A stretch of 64,000 bases of DNA. It comes from Terrimonas pollutisoli (GTDB lineage Bacteria > Bacteroidota > Bacteroidia > Chitinophagales > Chitinophagaceae). Location of the stretch: the NCBI RefSeq assembly GCF_029360765.1, contig NZ_JARKNA010000010.1, positions 107,985-171,984 on the forward strand, written 5' to 3'. Every line of letters starts with the position of its first letter. Position 1 is the first letter of the stretch. Made by a program: the position numbers and the translations under genes. The notes beneath the pieces are model-generated. The model had not been told where the DNA came from, did no database searches, and was given only the letters and a program-made list of their open reading frames with translations. Positions 36,237 through 45,205 of the stretch are shown here, in pieces.

Positions 36237-39200
36237 TCAAAAAACAAGATTGACATTGAAACCAAATCTTTTCACAGTAGGCGATTGCAAATTGCTGGAG
36301 GTTTGACTGCCGGCATACTGATCAATATCCACATCCTTATGTTTCTTATCAGTGAAATAAAACAGGTTTCTTGCCACAAAGGAAACAGAAGCGCCACGAA
36401 TAAATGAATTGCCAAGTATAGAAGAAGGCAATGTATAACCAAGCGTTATTTCTCTCAGTTTTGCAAAAGTTTTACTCATCAGGTTTCCTTCGGCCTGTGA
36501 GTTGTAACGACTGATATAATCTTGCAAAAATGTTTTAGTCGTGTTGGGTGCAAAAGTCAGGTCTTTGTAATTAGTTATCTGACCAGTAACAGGATCATAA
36601 GTTGGAGTGCCGCTGGTGATCACTACTCCCTCACCTACCCATGATTTAACACCAAGATAATCCTGGTAACGGGCTTCACCCATTGCTCCCTGCACTGTTT
36701 CGATATGACGGCCACCTCGGAAAGTCTGCCGGCGAATATAATTTTCCATTTTACCACCCACACGTCCATCTATCTGAACCGCCAGGTTGAAATTTTTATA
36801 GAAAAATTTATTTGTCAGCCCCCACACCCAATCAGGATTTGCATAACCCAGTATTTGATTTTTTGGTAAAACAATAGGACGACCACCACCATCATTAATA
36901 ATCTGTCCATCTTCTGTACGGGCATAAGCTCTGCCCTGGTACATATCAAGCCTGTCGCCTGGTTTTACATAAATATCTCCTACAAGAATCGAATCGCTTG
37001 GTAACTCTTTATAGGTTTGCCTGTAAGTCGACCAGTTAAATAAAACATCCCAGGAGAAACCGCTTTTTGCTTTTATTGGGTTTCCATTAATGGTAAACTC
37101 AACACCTTTAGTAGCATACTTCGCTGCATTTATAAATAAAGAAGTATAACCGGTAGCTTGTGAAATTGGGTTACGGAAAATTTGTGGTCCATCTATATAG
37201 GTAAAATAGACCGCATCAAGACTAAGACGATTTTTTAAAAAACGAATATCAAATCCTGCTTCATAGTTGGAGCGGTTAGCTGTTTTAATATCATCATACA
37301 AGTTATCCGTATAGTAAGCAGCGCTGCTATTGTTATAATCTAATCTTGTATTGTAAACTTTGCTAACCAGGTTATAGCTGGGCCCGTCATAGGCTGTAGT
37401 GTATGCTGCACCATAGCCGATGGGATAAGATGCAGGGCCGATATAGGCCTGCGTACCGCCATCCCTTACACTTGCATAAGAGGCTTTCAGTTTCAGGAAA
37501 GAAATAGCAGAAGGCATTTTTACATAATCAGAAACAGCAGTGCTTACTGATACAGAGGGATAAGTGCCGGGTTTACTATCGGGTATAGCAGAAGATTTGT
37601 CCCAGCGGATAGTGGCTCCGACATTAATGTAATTCTTATACGAAACATCAAGCGATGAATAAGCACTCAGCACCAGCATCTCTGAAGAAAAATTAGCTGC
37701 CTTTACCGGGTTTCTTGAATTAGCAAATGTGTAAACACCCGGAACATTTAAATAGTCGGTAGTGGTAAAATTAGAATTGTACCGCATGTTACGGGCATTA
37801 CCACCAACGAGACCGGATATACTCAGATCACTAAAGAATTTTTTATTAAACTTCACCAGCAACTCGGTATTGTTTTCAAACAGCTTCCTTATATCTTCAC
37901 GATAATCTCCCCTTGCTTCTTCACGACCATAAGTGGTGGCGGAGTAAGGAAATTTTTCTGTTCTTAATAAATCATAGGTTGAAACTGATGTTCTTCCTAA
38001 AACTTCGAGATTATTATTGATCTTAAAACTTAAACTGGTATAGCCATTCAGGTAATTGAGGTAGTGGCCACGCAGCCATTCTTTCACCAGGAACCAGGGA
38101 TTATTGTAACGCTGATATTCCGCATATATCTGCTGCACGCCTTCTTTACCCGGCTGCCAGTAATTTTTCATATCATCAATATCCCAATCGGCGCCGCCCC
38201 AGATGATAATATTATAGATCATACTGTTGGGACCATAGTTCACATCAGGAACATTAGGTGTGCCCTGCCGGTTGTAGTTTACGTTCGCTTCGAAGCGAAG
38301 TTTGGGAGAAAAATTATGGCCGATAAATGTGTTAAAATTAAATCCGTTCAGTTTTGTATTGGGCACTATGCCCTTCTGATAGGTGTTGGATAAAGAAAAG
38401 CGCAGATCTGATTTCTCCGTACTTGAAGAAACAGAAATATTATTTGTGCTTAACAAGCCGGTTTGAATAAAACGGCTCAAATTATCTTTTCCTCTTGCCA
38501 CCCATGGAGTAGCTGTGCGGGTGCCGGTAGCAGGATCAATCGGGCTATCATATTGCGGAATCAACTGACCTTCGAATTTAGGACCCCAGATATCATAGTC
38601 CCCATCGTTTAATCCACCGCCTCTCCCATCTACAAAAGAATAACGGCCGTGGTCTCCGGGACCATATTCATCCTGTACTTTGGGAATAGCATTGAATCCC
38701 CTGTCGAACATGGTGCTGGAATTAAACTCAACACTAAACCCTCTTTTATCTTTTGATCCTTTTTTTGTATTGATAATAATAGCGCCATTGATAGCCCTGT
38801 TGCCATACAATGCTGCGGCAGTGGGCCCTTTTAATATTGAATAGCTTTCAATGTCATCAGGGCTGATATTCCAGGTATCGGAGTTAACGGGCACACCATC
38901 TATCACAAAGAAATTAATAGAATTACCTCTTAACAATACTTGGGGTCTGCCGAGTATCTCTGCAGAAGCTCCTACCGAAAGACCTGCTACTTTACCCACT
39001 AATCCATTGATGGCATTAGGCTCTCTTGCCTTTAAAAGATCTGCCCCTTTTACTTCCTGTACTGAATAACCTAATTTCCGGGTTTCTTTTTTAATGCCCA
39101 ATGCTGTCACAACTACTTCATCAAGATTTTTTGTTTCTGCAATTAAGGCAACACTGCCTGATTCGGTTGCTTTTACTTCGCGGATGCCAAAGCCGACATT

Positions 39201-39437
39201 GCTGATGATGAGCAAATCTTTTTCACCGGCAGGGATGCTAAACTCACCGTTGTTATCGGTAACGGTTGTCGTTTTGCTACCCTTTACTACTACTGTAGCG
39301 CCGGGTATTGGTTGCTTATTGTCTGAAGCAATTACTTTTCCGCTAACGGTCCGCTGTGCCATTGATAACAATGACATCGTGAGCAGGAAAAGAAGGAAAT
39401 GAATTTTTTTAAAGCGGGTCACAAAACGTAGCAGCAT
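36237..39437 (-). CDS. SusC/RagA-family TonB-linked outer-membrane protein
   Basis: 1066 residues: signal peptide (1-27, ends SLLSMAQ), carboxypeptidase-regulatory-like domain (about 30-110, TVSGKVIASDNKQPIPGATV), a plug with the SusC signatures (FVIDGVPVNSDTWN, DDIESYSILKGPTAAALYGN, RAINGAIIINTKKG) and a long barrel ending in GFNVNLVF. It forms the channel of a SusCD importer with the lipoprotein encoded downstream. No glycoside hydrolase or sensor is adjacent, so it is not an evident polysaccharide utilisation locus. Confidence 0.95.
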   Translation of the reverse strand: MLLRFVTRFKKIHFLLFLLTMSLLSMAQRTVSGKVIASDNKQPIPGATVVVKGSKTTTVTDNNGEFSIPAGEKDLLIISNVGFGIREVKATESGSVALIAETKNLDEVVVTALGIKKETRKLGYSVQEVKGADLLKAREPNAINGLVGKVAGLSVGASAEILGRPQVLLRGNSINFFVIDGVPVNSDTWNISPDDIESYSILKGPTAAALYGNRAINGAIIINTKKGSKDKRGFSVEFNSSTMFDRGFNAIPKVQDEYGPGDHGRYSFVDGRGGGLNDGDYDIWGPKFEGQLIPQYDSPIDPATGTRTATPWVARGKDNLSRFIQTGLLSTNNISVSSSTEKSDLRFSLSNTYQKGIVPNTKLNGFNFNTFIGHNFSPKLRFEANVNYNRQGTPNVPDVNYGPNSMIYNIIIWGGADWDIDDMKNYWQPGKEGVQQIYAEYQRYNNPWFLVKEWLRGHYLNYLNGYTSLSFKINNNLEVLGRTSVSTYDLLRTEKFPYSATTYGREEARGDYREDIRKLFENNTELLVKFNKKFFSDLSISGLVGGNARNMRYNSNFTTTDYLNVPGVYTFANSRNPVKAANFSSEMLVLSAYSSLDVSYKNYINVGATIRWDKSSAIPDSKPGTYPSVSVSTAVSDYVKMPSAISFLKLKASYASVRDGGTQAYIGPASYPIGYGAAYTTAYDGPSYNLVSKVYNTRLDYNNSSAAYYTDNLYDDIKTANRSNYEAGFDIRFLKNRLSLDAVYFTYIDGPQIFRNPISQATGYTSLFINAAKYATKGVEFTINGNPIKAKSGFSWDVLFNWSTYRQTYKELPSDSILVGDIYVKPGDRLDMYQGRAYARTEDGQIINDGGGRPIVLPKNQILGYANPDWVWGLTNKFFYKNFNLAVQIDGRVGGKMENYIRRQTFRGGRHIETVQGAMGEARYQDYLGVKSWVGEGVVITSGTPTYDPVTGQITNYKDLTFAPNTTKTFLQDYISRYNSQAEGNLMSKTFAKLREITLGYTLPSSILGNSFIRGASVSFVARNLFYFTDKKHKDVDIDQYAGSQTSSNLQSPTVKRFGFNVNLVF

Positions 39438-39677
39438 AAGGAGAGGTTGATTAGTTTCAGTTTATTGATGCCCGGCGAAATTCAAATTGTAATATGAACG
39501 CAGTCTTATGCAGAGATGAATGAATGATTAAGTAAATGTGAAGGAATAGTAAAGACTGCTCCATTATTACTGAATCATAAACTATTGCGGGAGCATTATT
39601 TTAACGTGATTTTTGGATCTTCCTTCATTCGCCCCGGCGGAAGATTCGTAAGGTAAAAAGTATCAATGGAAAGGCAC

Positions 39678-39820
39678 GAGGAAGCTTTCTCAAAAGTATT
39701 TTCCCGCAAAGGCGCAAAGAAGGCAAAGATCGCAACGATTTGAAAATTATTGATTCATCTTTGCGTCGCTTTTCACTTTGCATTTGTTGCGTGAAATTAT
39801 TAAACTTTTGAGACAGCCTC
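39678..39820. repeat. MITE-like inverted-repeat element, copy 1
   Basis: The left arm from 39678 (GAGGAAGCTTTCTCAAAAGT) mirrors the right arm ending 39820 (ACTTTTGAGACAGCCTC). Inside both arms are CGCAA and GCAAAG units facing each other. The ends resemble the perfect 12-base ends of the element at 57317-57478. No coding capacity. Confidence 0.6.
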
Positions 39821-39941
39821 TTGATACTACTATCTACGAGCTGTTATCCATGATTTGCTCCCACAAACAATTAGTAAACTGATTACCCGGAAAAGACCCA
39901 AAACTCATTTATTTTAAACCGGCAAGCCCTTCTATAAAAAA

Positions 39942-39967
39942 ACCGGGCCTGATTGCTAAGGCCCGGT
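39942..39967 (-). terminator. Orphan Rho-independent terminator
   Basis: ACCGGGCCT (39942-39950) pairs perfectly with AGGCCCGGT (39959-39967) around an 8-base loop; on the minus strand the stem ends in a run of T. No gene is seen upstream on this strand within 300 bases. Confidence 0.75.
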
Positions 39968-40264
39968 GATGCTTTCATTTTATAAATCGGTCTGAGAATA
40001 CTACACGGTGAAAACAAGAATTTAGAAAATCCGGGGGTGAACTCAGCAGTGTGGCCATGCATTTGGCTCGTCAAGCTGGTGATTAGCAATAATGTTGATT
40101 GCCGGCCTCAAAAAAACTTCTACGATTGATACTATTAAGGGTTATTATCAGGGCTTTTAAAGAAAACACTTAAGGAGAATGATAAATTCAACTACAAAAA
40201 AGGTTGCTGCTAAGGATTAGCTTCGTTTTCCGTTTACTCATTTTATTGAAGGAAATCCCTACCT

Positions 40265-40693
40265 ATGAATTTGCATGATGTTGTTCAAGAGTTAGCTGCG
40301 ACTATTCCCTGGCAAAAAGAATATCCCCGAAAAAATGTACAAATCTTTAACGAGGTGCATCGCGGACTTCCGATCGTTGCCGAACAGGAAATACTTTCTC
40401 AAGCACTGAAAAGCCTTTTGACATTAGCTTCCAATCATTCCCAGCAATACTATATCAGCGTCAGCGCCAAACTATTCAACAAGCTTGTGCTGGTACAGTT
40501 AAAGACAAATATCGAGATTGACAACTCCCAGACCGAGCAAACCCTGCGGGTCATCAATGATATGGCCGGAGCGATTGGCGGATGCCTTTATATCAGCAGT
40601 GACAGGAAGGATGAAAAAACAATTACGTATACTTATATCAACAAGCCGGGGAAGAGCGGCAAATCAATTACCGGCAGGAAATTTTATTCTTAA
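40265..40693 (+). CDS. Degenerate GHKL-like single-domain protein, paralogue 1
   Basis: 142 residues, cytoplasmic. It resembles the ATPase domain of histidine kinases in layout only: FNEVHRGLP at the position of the first core strand, helix QALKSLLTLASNHSQ in place of the N-box, strands YYISVSAKLFNKLVLVQL, then GAIGGCLYISS and a final TITYTYINK strand. The Asn, DxGxG and GxGxG ATP-binding motifs are absent. It is the most divergent of four paralogues (with 43769, 44588 and 50040) and the only one on the plus strand. Function unknown; a kinase-binding or anti-kinase role is inference from fold and neighbourhood. Confidence 0.6.
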   Translation: MNLHDVVQELAATIPWQKEYPRKNVQIFNEVHRGLPIVAEQEILSQALKSLLTLASNHSQQYYISVSAKLFNKLVLVQLKTNIEIDNSQTEQTLRVINDMAGAIGGCLYISSDRKDEKTITYTYINKPGKSGKSITGRKFYS

Positions 40694-41186
40694 GCAGAAC
40701 TGCCGATAACGTGGTTGTATGAGATCGTGAATATTCCCGTATTCATTGACCGGCCTTTGGCAGTGCCAACAAGCAGCCATCCATTTCCCGCTGTGTTTTC
40801 AAACTGCTTTGGGCCTTATCTTTTGGGTTTCCTTACATTTCGAAATTCATTTCCGAATTTTTCATAAAGCCGAAGACGGTTTGAGTGGGCTTTGACTGGC
40901 CTTTGAGTGGGCTTTGAGAGGGATGCGGGATACGAGGTGTCTAGTCCTAAAATAACTATAAACAACTTCATTATTTTTTTTAGTGGCCTGCAAATCCGGC
41001 AGCTATGGCCCGAGTGGTTTAACCCAGTACTATTGTTATTAGTTGGCATATATGGCGAATGCGGCCGGTTGATTTTAATCCGCCTGGCGGCCTTTGTATT
41101 CTTGTTGTGCAATTGCAAACATCATGATGCGGCTTAAACAGGATGTGCCGAAAACATGCTGATCTTTTTACTTCAATTTTTTTATC
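40694..41186. other. Intergenic region with a short tandem repeat
   Basis: 493 bases without a convincing gene; overlapping frames on both strands have no recognisable sequence. A four-copy 11-base tandem repeat lies at 40880-40923. Confidence 0.55.
40880..40923. repeat. Four tandem 11-base units
   Basis: TTTGAGTGGGC, TTTGACTGGCC, TTTGAGTGGGC and TTTGAGAGGGA follow one another at 40880, 40891, 40902 and 40913. Confidence 0.8.
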
Positions 41187-41942
41187 ATGGCACAACAAAA
41201 GGGAATTATCCCATTGAGAGGAACGATTGGCAATATCACTTTTTATAAATCAGGTGATGGATACCTGGCGAGAGAAAAAGGTGGTATCGATGCCAACCGG
41301 ATCGCTACCGACCCGGCGTTTCAACGAACCCGTGAAAATGGGGCTGAATTTGGCAGGGCCGGTGTAGCAGGAAAAGTGCTTCGCACCGCTTTGCGTTCAT
41401 TATTACAAAACACGGCGGATAGCCGGATGATCGCCCGGCTCACCCGGGAAATGATGAAGGTGATACAGGCTGATGCAGTGAATGTAAGAGGTATGCGGAA
41501 TGTGATCGATGGCGAGGCTGAATTATTGGAAGGATTTGAGTTTAATGCCAACGGCAAATTGGGTACTACCTTGTTTGCACCGTTTACCGCCGAGATCAAC
41601 CGGGTGACGGGAGCTTTGACAATTGACATCCCATCTTTTATTCCGGCCAATATGATTGCCGCACCCGGTGGCGCCACTCATTTTAAAATTGTATCTGCAG
41701 GAACCAGTATCAATTTTGAAAATGAAACTTACGAGGTAGTCACCAATGCCACCGCTGAACTTCCGTGGAACGCAGTAGCGACAGCAGTAATCAACCTGAA
41801 TAATGCTATAACCGCTAACAGCACTCACCCACTTTTCCTGGCGCTGGGAATCGAGTTTTACCAGCAGGTCAATACCGGTTTGTATCCATTGAAAAATGGT
41901 GCATTCAATTCGCTTGCGTTGGTGAAAGTAAATGGAGTGTAG
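41187..41942 (+). CDS. Conserved Bacteroidota protein of unknown function, first of a three-gene unit
   Basis: 251 residues, soluble, no signal peptide. I recognise the beginning (MAQQKGIIPLRGTIGNITFY, REKGGIDANRI, PAFQRTRENGAEFGRAG) as a family often seen, sometimes in several copies, in Bacteroidota genomes, but know no function. The N-terminal 100 residues are basic (RTALRSLLQNTADSRMIARL); the rest is strand-rich (FAPFTAEINRVTGALTIDI). It is followed by two very small membrane proteins whose frames overlap each other. A structural or phage-like role is possible, but nothing in the sequence shows it. Confidence 0.75.
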   Translation: MAQQKGIIPLRGTIGNITFYKSGDGYLAREKGGIDANRIATDPAFQRTRENGAEFGRAGVAGKVLRTALRSLLQNTADSRMIARLTREMMKVIQADAVNVRGMRNVIDGEAELLEGFEFNANGKLGTTLFAPFTAEINRVTGALTIDIPSFIPANMIAAPGGATHFKIVSAGTSINFENETYEVVTNATAELPWNAVATAVINLNNAITANSTHPLFLALGIEFYQQVNTGLYPLKNGAFNSLALVKVNGV

Positions 41943-41952
41943 AGAGCCTCCC

Positions 41953-41982
41953 CTAAATCCCCTCCGGTGGAGGGGACTTTAG
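41953..41982. repeat. C-rich hairpin repeat, copy 2
   Basis: CTAAA and TCCCCTCC (41953-41965) pair with GGAGGGGA and TTTAG (41969-41982) around GGT, with a one-base bulge. It lies 11 bases past the stop at 41942. The stretch from here to 42248 holds nothing else that I recognise. Confidence 0.65.
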
Positions 41983-42248
41983 AAAACCAGATTTCAAAAG
42001 GTCTTTTATTGAGGTGAGGTAGCTAACAATTCAATTTTCGTAACAATGAAGCCGGGTAGACGATGACTGTGATCCGTATGCCGGAGCATTCTCTAAACGG
42101 AGACAACTATCGTGAATGATAATAATTTTTCCCCGATGCTTACCGATTATATTTTGTCATCTTTTTACCCGGTTTCATTTTATTAAAAGCTATTGTTCAG
42201 ATTCCTGTTGAAAACCATTTATTTTTTAACCATTTCAATCAAACTAAT

Positions 42249-42464
42249 ATGAACAAGGTTGCGAAAAGAATGAATAAACCCACGCCAAGGTTTTTCAGAA
42301 AACTCAGAAATATTGGTCTCGGTATGGCGGCTATCAGCACGGGTGTGCTTGCCGCTCCTGTAGCATTGCCTGCTGTAGTCACCCAGGTTGCCGGTTACCT
42401 GGCTGTAGCGGCGATGGTAGCCAGTACGGTGAGTCAAACCGCCATTAAAAATGAGCGGTACTGA
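42249..42464 (+). CDS. Small membrane protein (holin-like build)
   Basis: 71 residues: a basic start (MNKVAKRMNKPTPRFFRKLR) and two closely spaced hydrophobic segments (IGLGMAAISTGVLAAPVALP and VTQVAGYLAVAAMVASTVSQ). The length and build recall small holin-like proteins. Its stop overlaps the next ATG by one base (TGATG). Confidence 0.7.
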   Translation: MNKVAKRMNKPTPRFFRKLRNIGLGMAAISTGVLAAPVALPAVVTQVAGYLAVAAMVASTVSQTAIKNERY

Positions 42465-42643
42465 TGAACGAGCATTCCTATACCAGAACAGGAACTGTTG
42501 GAGGAACCATTACTATTTTACTGGCGAATATCAATAGCGGCGATGTGATCAAAACGGCGGTGCTGGCAGGTGTTGGTGCTGTTGTGAGTTTTATACTCTC
42601 GCTATTGCTGAAGCAACTGGTAAAATGGTGGAGGCGACCTTAG
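42464..42643 (+). CDS. Very small membrane protein coupled to the previous gene
   Basis: 59 residues starting on the stop codon of the preceding gene: MNEHSYTRTGTVGGTITILL, then a hydrophobic span (TAVLAGVGAVVSFILSLLLK) and a basic-aromatic end (LVKWWRRP). A terminator follows at 42666, so the unit 41187-42643 probably ends here. One or two membrane passes. Function unknown. Confidence 0.7.
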   Translation: MNEHSYTRTGTVGGTITILLANINSGDVIKTAVLAGVGAVVSFILSLLLKQLVKWWRRP

Positions 42644-42665
42644 CATTGTTTCTTAAAAAGGTAAG

Positions 42666-42693
42666 ACCCCGTCGAAAGGCGGGGTTTTGTTTT
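42666..42693 (+). terminator. Terminator of the three-gene unit
   Basis: ACCCCG (42666-42671) pairs with CGGGGT (42680-42685) around an 8-base loop and is followed by TTTG and eight T. Confidence 0.85.
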
Positions 42694-42728
42694 TTTTGAT
42701 ATGCAGAGTCTTTTAAGTAACAGATGGA

Positions 42729-42988
42729 CGGCTTCAAAGAAGCCGATGCTGAGATGCAATCTCAGCACAACCTTTCAACCTTTTTTATTTTTTGAAACTT
42801 TCAATGCACGACAAACTAACGGCAACCGGGATATTAGTCAGAGCCTGACTTTTCAAAAATTTCATGTAAGAATTTGTTCCGGGCGGTGTATAAAAGCCTT
42901 GTATTCCCGAAAAAGAAATTGTATTTTTTATGTATAGAATAAATGGTTCAGGTGTTTAATTGGACCCCGGTTTTCGCCGGGGTTTTTC
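42729..42988 (+). ncRNA. Candidate structured small RNA
   Basis: Between two plus-strand terminators. Two perfect tandem hairpins open it: CGGCTTC-AAA-GAAGCCG (42729-42745) and TGCTGAGAT-GCA-ATCTCAGCA (42747-42767). The stretch ends with ACCCCGG (42964-42970) pairing with CCGGGGT (42977-42983) followed by TTTTT. An open frame through it (42701-42937) has no recognisable sequence and crosses both hairpins. No promoter was identified, so the boundaries are uncertain. Confidence 0.4.
42964..42988 (+). terminator. Second plus-strand terminator with no gene before it
   Basis: ACCCCGG / TTTTCG / CCGGGGT followed by a T run. The only plus-strand gene upstream already has its own terminator at 42666. 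Confidence 0.7.
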
Positions 42989-43017
42989 AGTTCTGTAACT
43001 TTAGCTGGCCAGGCTAT

Positions 43018-43671
43018 TTAAATACCTCTTGCATTCATTTCATTGATCAGTGCTGCAATATTTTTTAATCCCAGCTTCTTCATAATATTGTACCGGTGAA
43101 TTTCTACCGTTCGCCTGCTGATGCCGGCGAGGCTGGCAATTTCTTTCGACGAGAATCCTTTTTTCAGATAGTCTATTATTGATAGTTGCTTGGTGGTAAG
43201 GGATTTTATAGCCGCTGTCATCTCATCGGGCCTCAACACTTGCCGGACAATATTTTGATTGATTTCGGAGCAGGCATATTTTTCTCCCATATGCACAGTA
43301 ACAATAGCTTCTTTTAACTCTTCGATGGAAGAAGTTTTGGTAACATAACCACTTGCCCCGGCTTTCAATATTTTGGTGAAGCAGGACGGCATGTCGAAAT
43401 AAGAAACGGCAATAACCTGTATGTGATTGTGGCATTCTTTTATTGACCGGGTAAGCTCGTATCCGTCAATGGGCGTCATGCTGATATCGAGCAAAACAAT
43501 ATCCGGATGACATTGTGTTATTAATGATAGCGCATTTGCTGAATTGTTAGCAGACCCGATTACACGGAAGCGGCGATCCGCATTCAGGATACCAGTCCAG
43601 GCATCAGTGATTAATTTATGATCGTCTGCTAAAAAAAGAGTAATTGGGTACTTGATGAAACTTGTGTTCAT
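43018..43671 (-). CDS. NarL/LuxR-type response regulator
   Basis: 217 residues from the ATG at 43671 (an in-frame ATG 16 codons upstream is less likely). Receiver about 10-125 with D16/D17 and phospho-acceptor D62 (DIVLLDISMTPIDGYEL); LuxR-type helix-turn-helix about 150-210 (LTTKQLSIIDYLKKGFSSKE, then SRRTVEIHRYNIMKKLG). Regulators of this type are normally phosphorylated by HisKA_3 kinases, and the only such kinase in the window is the hybrid at 45206, 1.5 kb away on the same strand. That pairing is inference. Confidence 0.92.
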   Translation of the reverse strand: MNTSFIKYPITLFLADDHKLITDAWTGILNADRRFRVIGSANNSANALSLITQCHPDIVLLDISMTPIDGYELTRSIKECHNHIQVIAVSYFDMPSCFTKILKAGASGYVTKTSSIEELKEAIVTVHMGEKYACSEINQNIVRQVLRPDEMTAAIKSLTTKQLSIIDYLKKGFSSKEIASLAGISRRTVEIHRYNIMKKLGLKNIAALINEMNARGI

Positions 43672-43768
43672 AGGTATTGGATCATTGGTGGAATAGTATC
43701 TAAACGCCGGATATGTCATAATAGTATATTTTGTAAATGATTACCTGTTTGCAAAAACACGCACCGTA

Positions 43769-44200
43769 TTATGCAGACAGGTTGGAGAAACCAAAAGTGA
43801 TGGTAGTGGTATTTTTCCGCTGACTGGTAATGGCTATAGATCCTTTTAATTTTTCTGCCAGCGGTTGCAGCACCTGCAAGTGGCTTTCCACCGCCATTGC
43901 ATTCAGGTTACCCGTATTTCTGGCCTGTAATAAAATAACATTGCCATATCTTTTCGCTGACAAGCGGATGCAGGTATCCCTTGCGTGAGAAACAAGCGAG
44001 GCAAGAAGACCATTCAGGATAGAGGTCATCATGTGTAAATCTGTTTTTAGTTGCAATTGACCAGGTATTTCATTGACCAGGCAAATTTTCCGGTGAGCGG
44101 CTTTATCAACAAAGGTTTCGACGAGTTGATTCACCAGGGTGAAGAGTTCTGCATTGCCGGGTTGCATGGCGCCTGGAAGAGAGGTGGTACATTTTTCCAT
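43769..44200 (-). CDS. Degenerate GHKL-like single-domain protein, paralogue 2
   Basis: 143 residues. Core: ICLVNEIPGQLQLKTDLHMM (kinase ATPase-like first strand and helix), ILNGLLASLVSHARDTCIRL in place of the N-box, SAKRYGNVILLQARNTGN where a G1 box should be, and GSIAITSQRKNTTTITFGF as last two strands. Ligand-binding Asn and the glycine boxes are missing, and the ATP-lid region is almost deleted. No histidine phosphorylation domain. It lies between the NarL regulator and the next paralogue. Confidence 0.7.
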   Translation of the reverse strand: MEKCTTSLPGAMQPGNAELFTLVNQLVETFVDKAAHRKICLVNEIPGQLQLKTDLHMMTSILNGLLASLVSHARDTCIRLSAKRYGNVILLQARNTGNLNAMAVESHLQVLQPLAEKLKGSIAITSQRKNTTTITFGFSNLSA

Positions 44201-44587
44201 AGAAAGGTTTAAGGTTTGAAAGGAATCAGGTGCAGTTCACATTGGCATTTTCACAGGATACGGATATCAATCACCGCACAAAGAAACCAGCATTAAATAG
44301 CCGGTTTTACCGTCCAGAGCGTCATTGTTTGCCTGACTCCCCATTGTCATTTCTATTATTTTAGTACAGAGTGGCTTTACAGGAGTTGGCTTTTCAGCAT
44401 CCCTTTTATGTATACAGAAAACTCTTTGCATATTTAAGGCGATCCGGCAAGTCATGGGAATCGGTTCGGTCGCCATGGGAATGGTTTGGAAGCAAGGGCG
44501 CCGGCTTCATCGTTACGGGCTAAACGATTTCGCACGGCTACCGCCTGCTAAAGACTTTATTCATGGGCATAGGTTTGCCTAAAATCG
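44201..44587. other. Intergenic region between two paralogues
   Basis: 387 bases, no convincing gene. Contains the AGGATACGG motif (44255-44263) upstream of paralogue 2 and a short direct repeat CATGGGAAT (44454 and 44474 region). A 69-residue frame here shows no recognisable sequence. Confidence 0.5.
44255..44263 (-). promoter_or_regulatory. Shared nonamer upstream of paralogue 2
   Basis: CCGTATCCT on the minus strand, 55 bases before the ATG at 44200. The same nonamer with one change lies upstream of the paralogues at 44588 and 50040. Confidence 0.35.
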
Positions 44588-44974
44588 TCATTGGCAAAAT
44601 CCAAACGTTACAGACGTAACAGCATTCTGATGACTGGTGAAACCAACGGCGCCTTTTGTTTTTCCGGCTAAGACTTGCAGTTGCTGCAAACGTCCCTGGA
44701 TGATATGGCTGTTAAAACCGTTGGAGTTTTTTACGTGTATAAAAACAATATTGCCATACAACTTAGCCGTAAGGCGGATGCAACTGTTTTTCGCACATGT
44801 GGCAATGGCCGACAATAAACCTCCCAATACAGATACAGCAACGGGTGACTCTTCGCGGAACTGTAAGGTCGTGGGAATGTCATTGATAAAAAAGTTTTGA
44901 TTGCTGACGGCTTCAGGTAAAAATGATTTGACCAGGCGGTCTGCTACTTCATGAATTTGGGTTGAGTTTTCCAT
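44588..44974 (-). CDS. Degenerate GHKL-like single-domain protein, paralogue 3
   Basis: 128 residues, most similar to paralogue 2: FFINDIPTTLQFREESPVAV, VLGGLLSAIATCAKNSCIRL, TAKLYGNIVFIHVKNSNGFN and GAVGFTSHQNAVTSVTFGF. Again the layout of a kinase ATPase domain without N, G1 or G2 boxes. Upstream it has the shared nonamer (45001-45009) and an AAACCTTAAAAC leader. Confidence 0.7.
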   Translation of the reverse strand: MENSTQIHEVADRLVKSFLPEAVSNQNFFINDIPTTLQFREESPVAVSVLGGLLSAIATCAKNSCIRLTAKLYGNIVFIHVKNSNGFNSHIIQGRLQQLQVLAGKTKGAVGFTSHQNAVTSVTFGFCQ

Positions 44975-45000
44975 GGCAAATGTTTTAAGGTTTATATAGT

Positions 45001-45009
45001 AGGGTACGG
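45001..45009 (-). promoter_or_regulatory. Shared nonamer upstream of paralogue 3
   Basis: CCGTACCCT on the minus strand, 27 bases before the ATG at 44974; identical to the copy at 50495-50503. Confidence 0.4.
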
Positions 45010-45205
45010 ATTAAAACCTTTTCATGGAATTGGATTGCTGTTGACTATACAAAGTAAGCACCTGCCATCCCCGAAAAAAATAGAACAAGCTCCCAATCGG
45101 AAGTCATTGTTTCAATAACCGTTTTGTAGAATTCAGCTTACAGAAAAGTACCTATGTTCCTTCGTACCTGTACTAGAGAGGATTGCTAAAATTTTAACCT
45201 TATCG

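Larger units (their letters stand above)
39438..40264. other. Long intergenic region with an inverted-repeat element and an orphan terminator
   Basis: 827 bases with no convincing gene. It contains an inverted-repeat element (39678-39820) and a strong minus-strand hairpin terminator (39942-39967) with no gene upstream of it on that strand, which leaves room for a small RNA. Confidence 0.6.

Noticed and set aside
39883..40089. 68-codon frame on the minus strand
   Set aside because: It runs through the perfect terminator hairpin at 39942-39967 and shows no family features.
40816..41137. Overlapping frames of 100 and 76 codons on opposite strands
   Set aside because: No recognisable domains; one includes the 11-base tandem repeat; no start context.
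42701..42937. 78-codon frame on the plus strand
   Set aside because: It crosses two perfect hairpins and has atypical composition; a structured RNA explains the region better.
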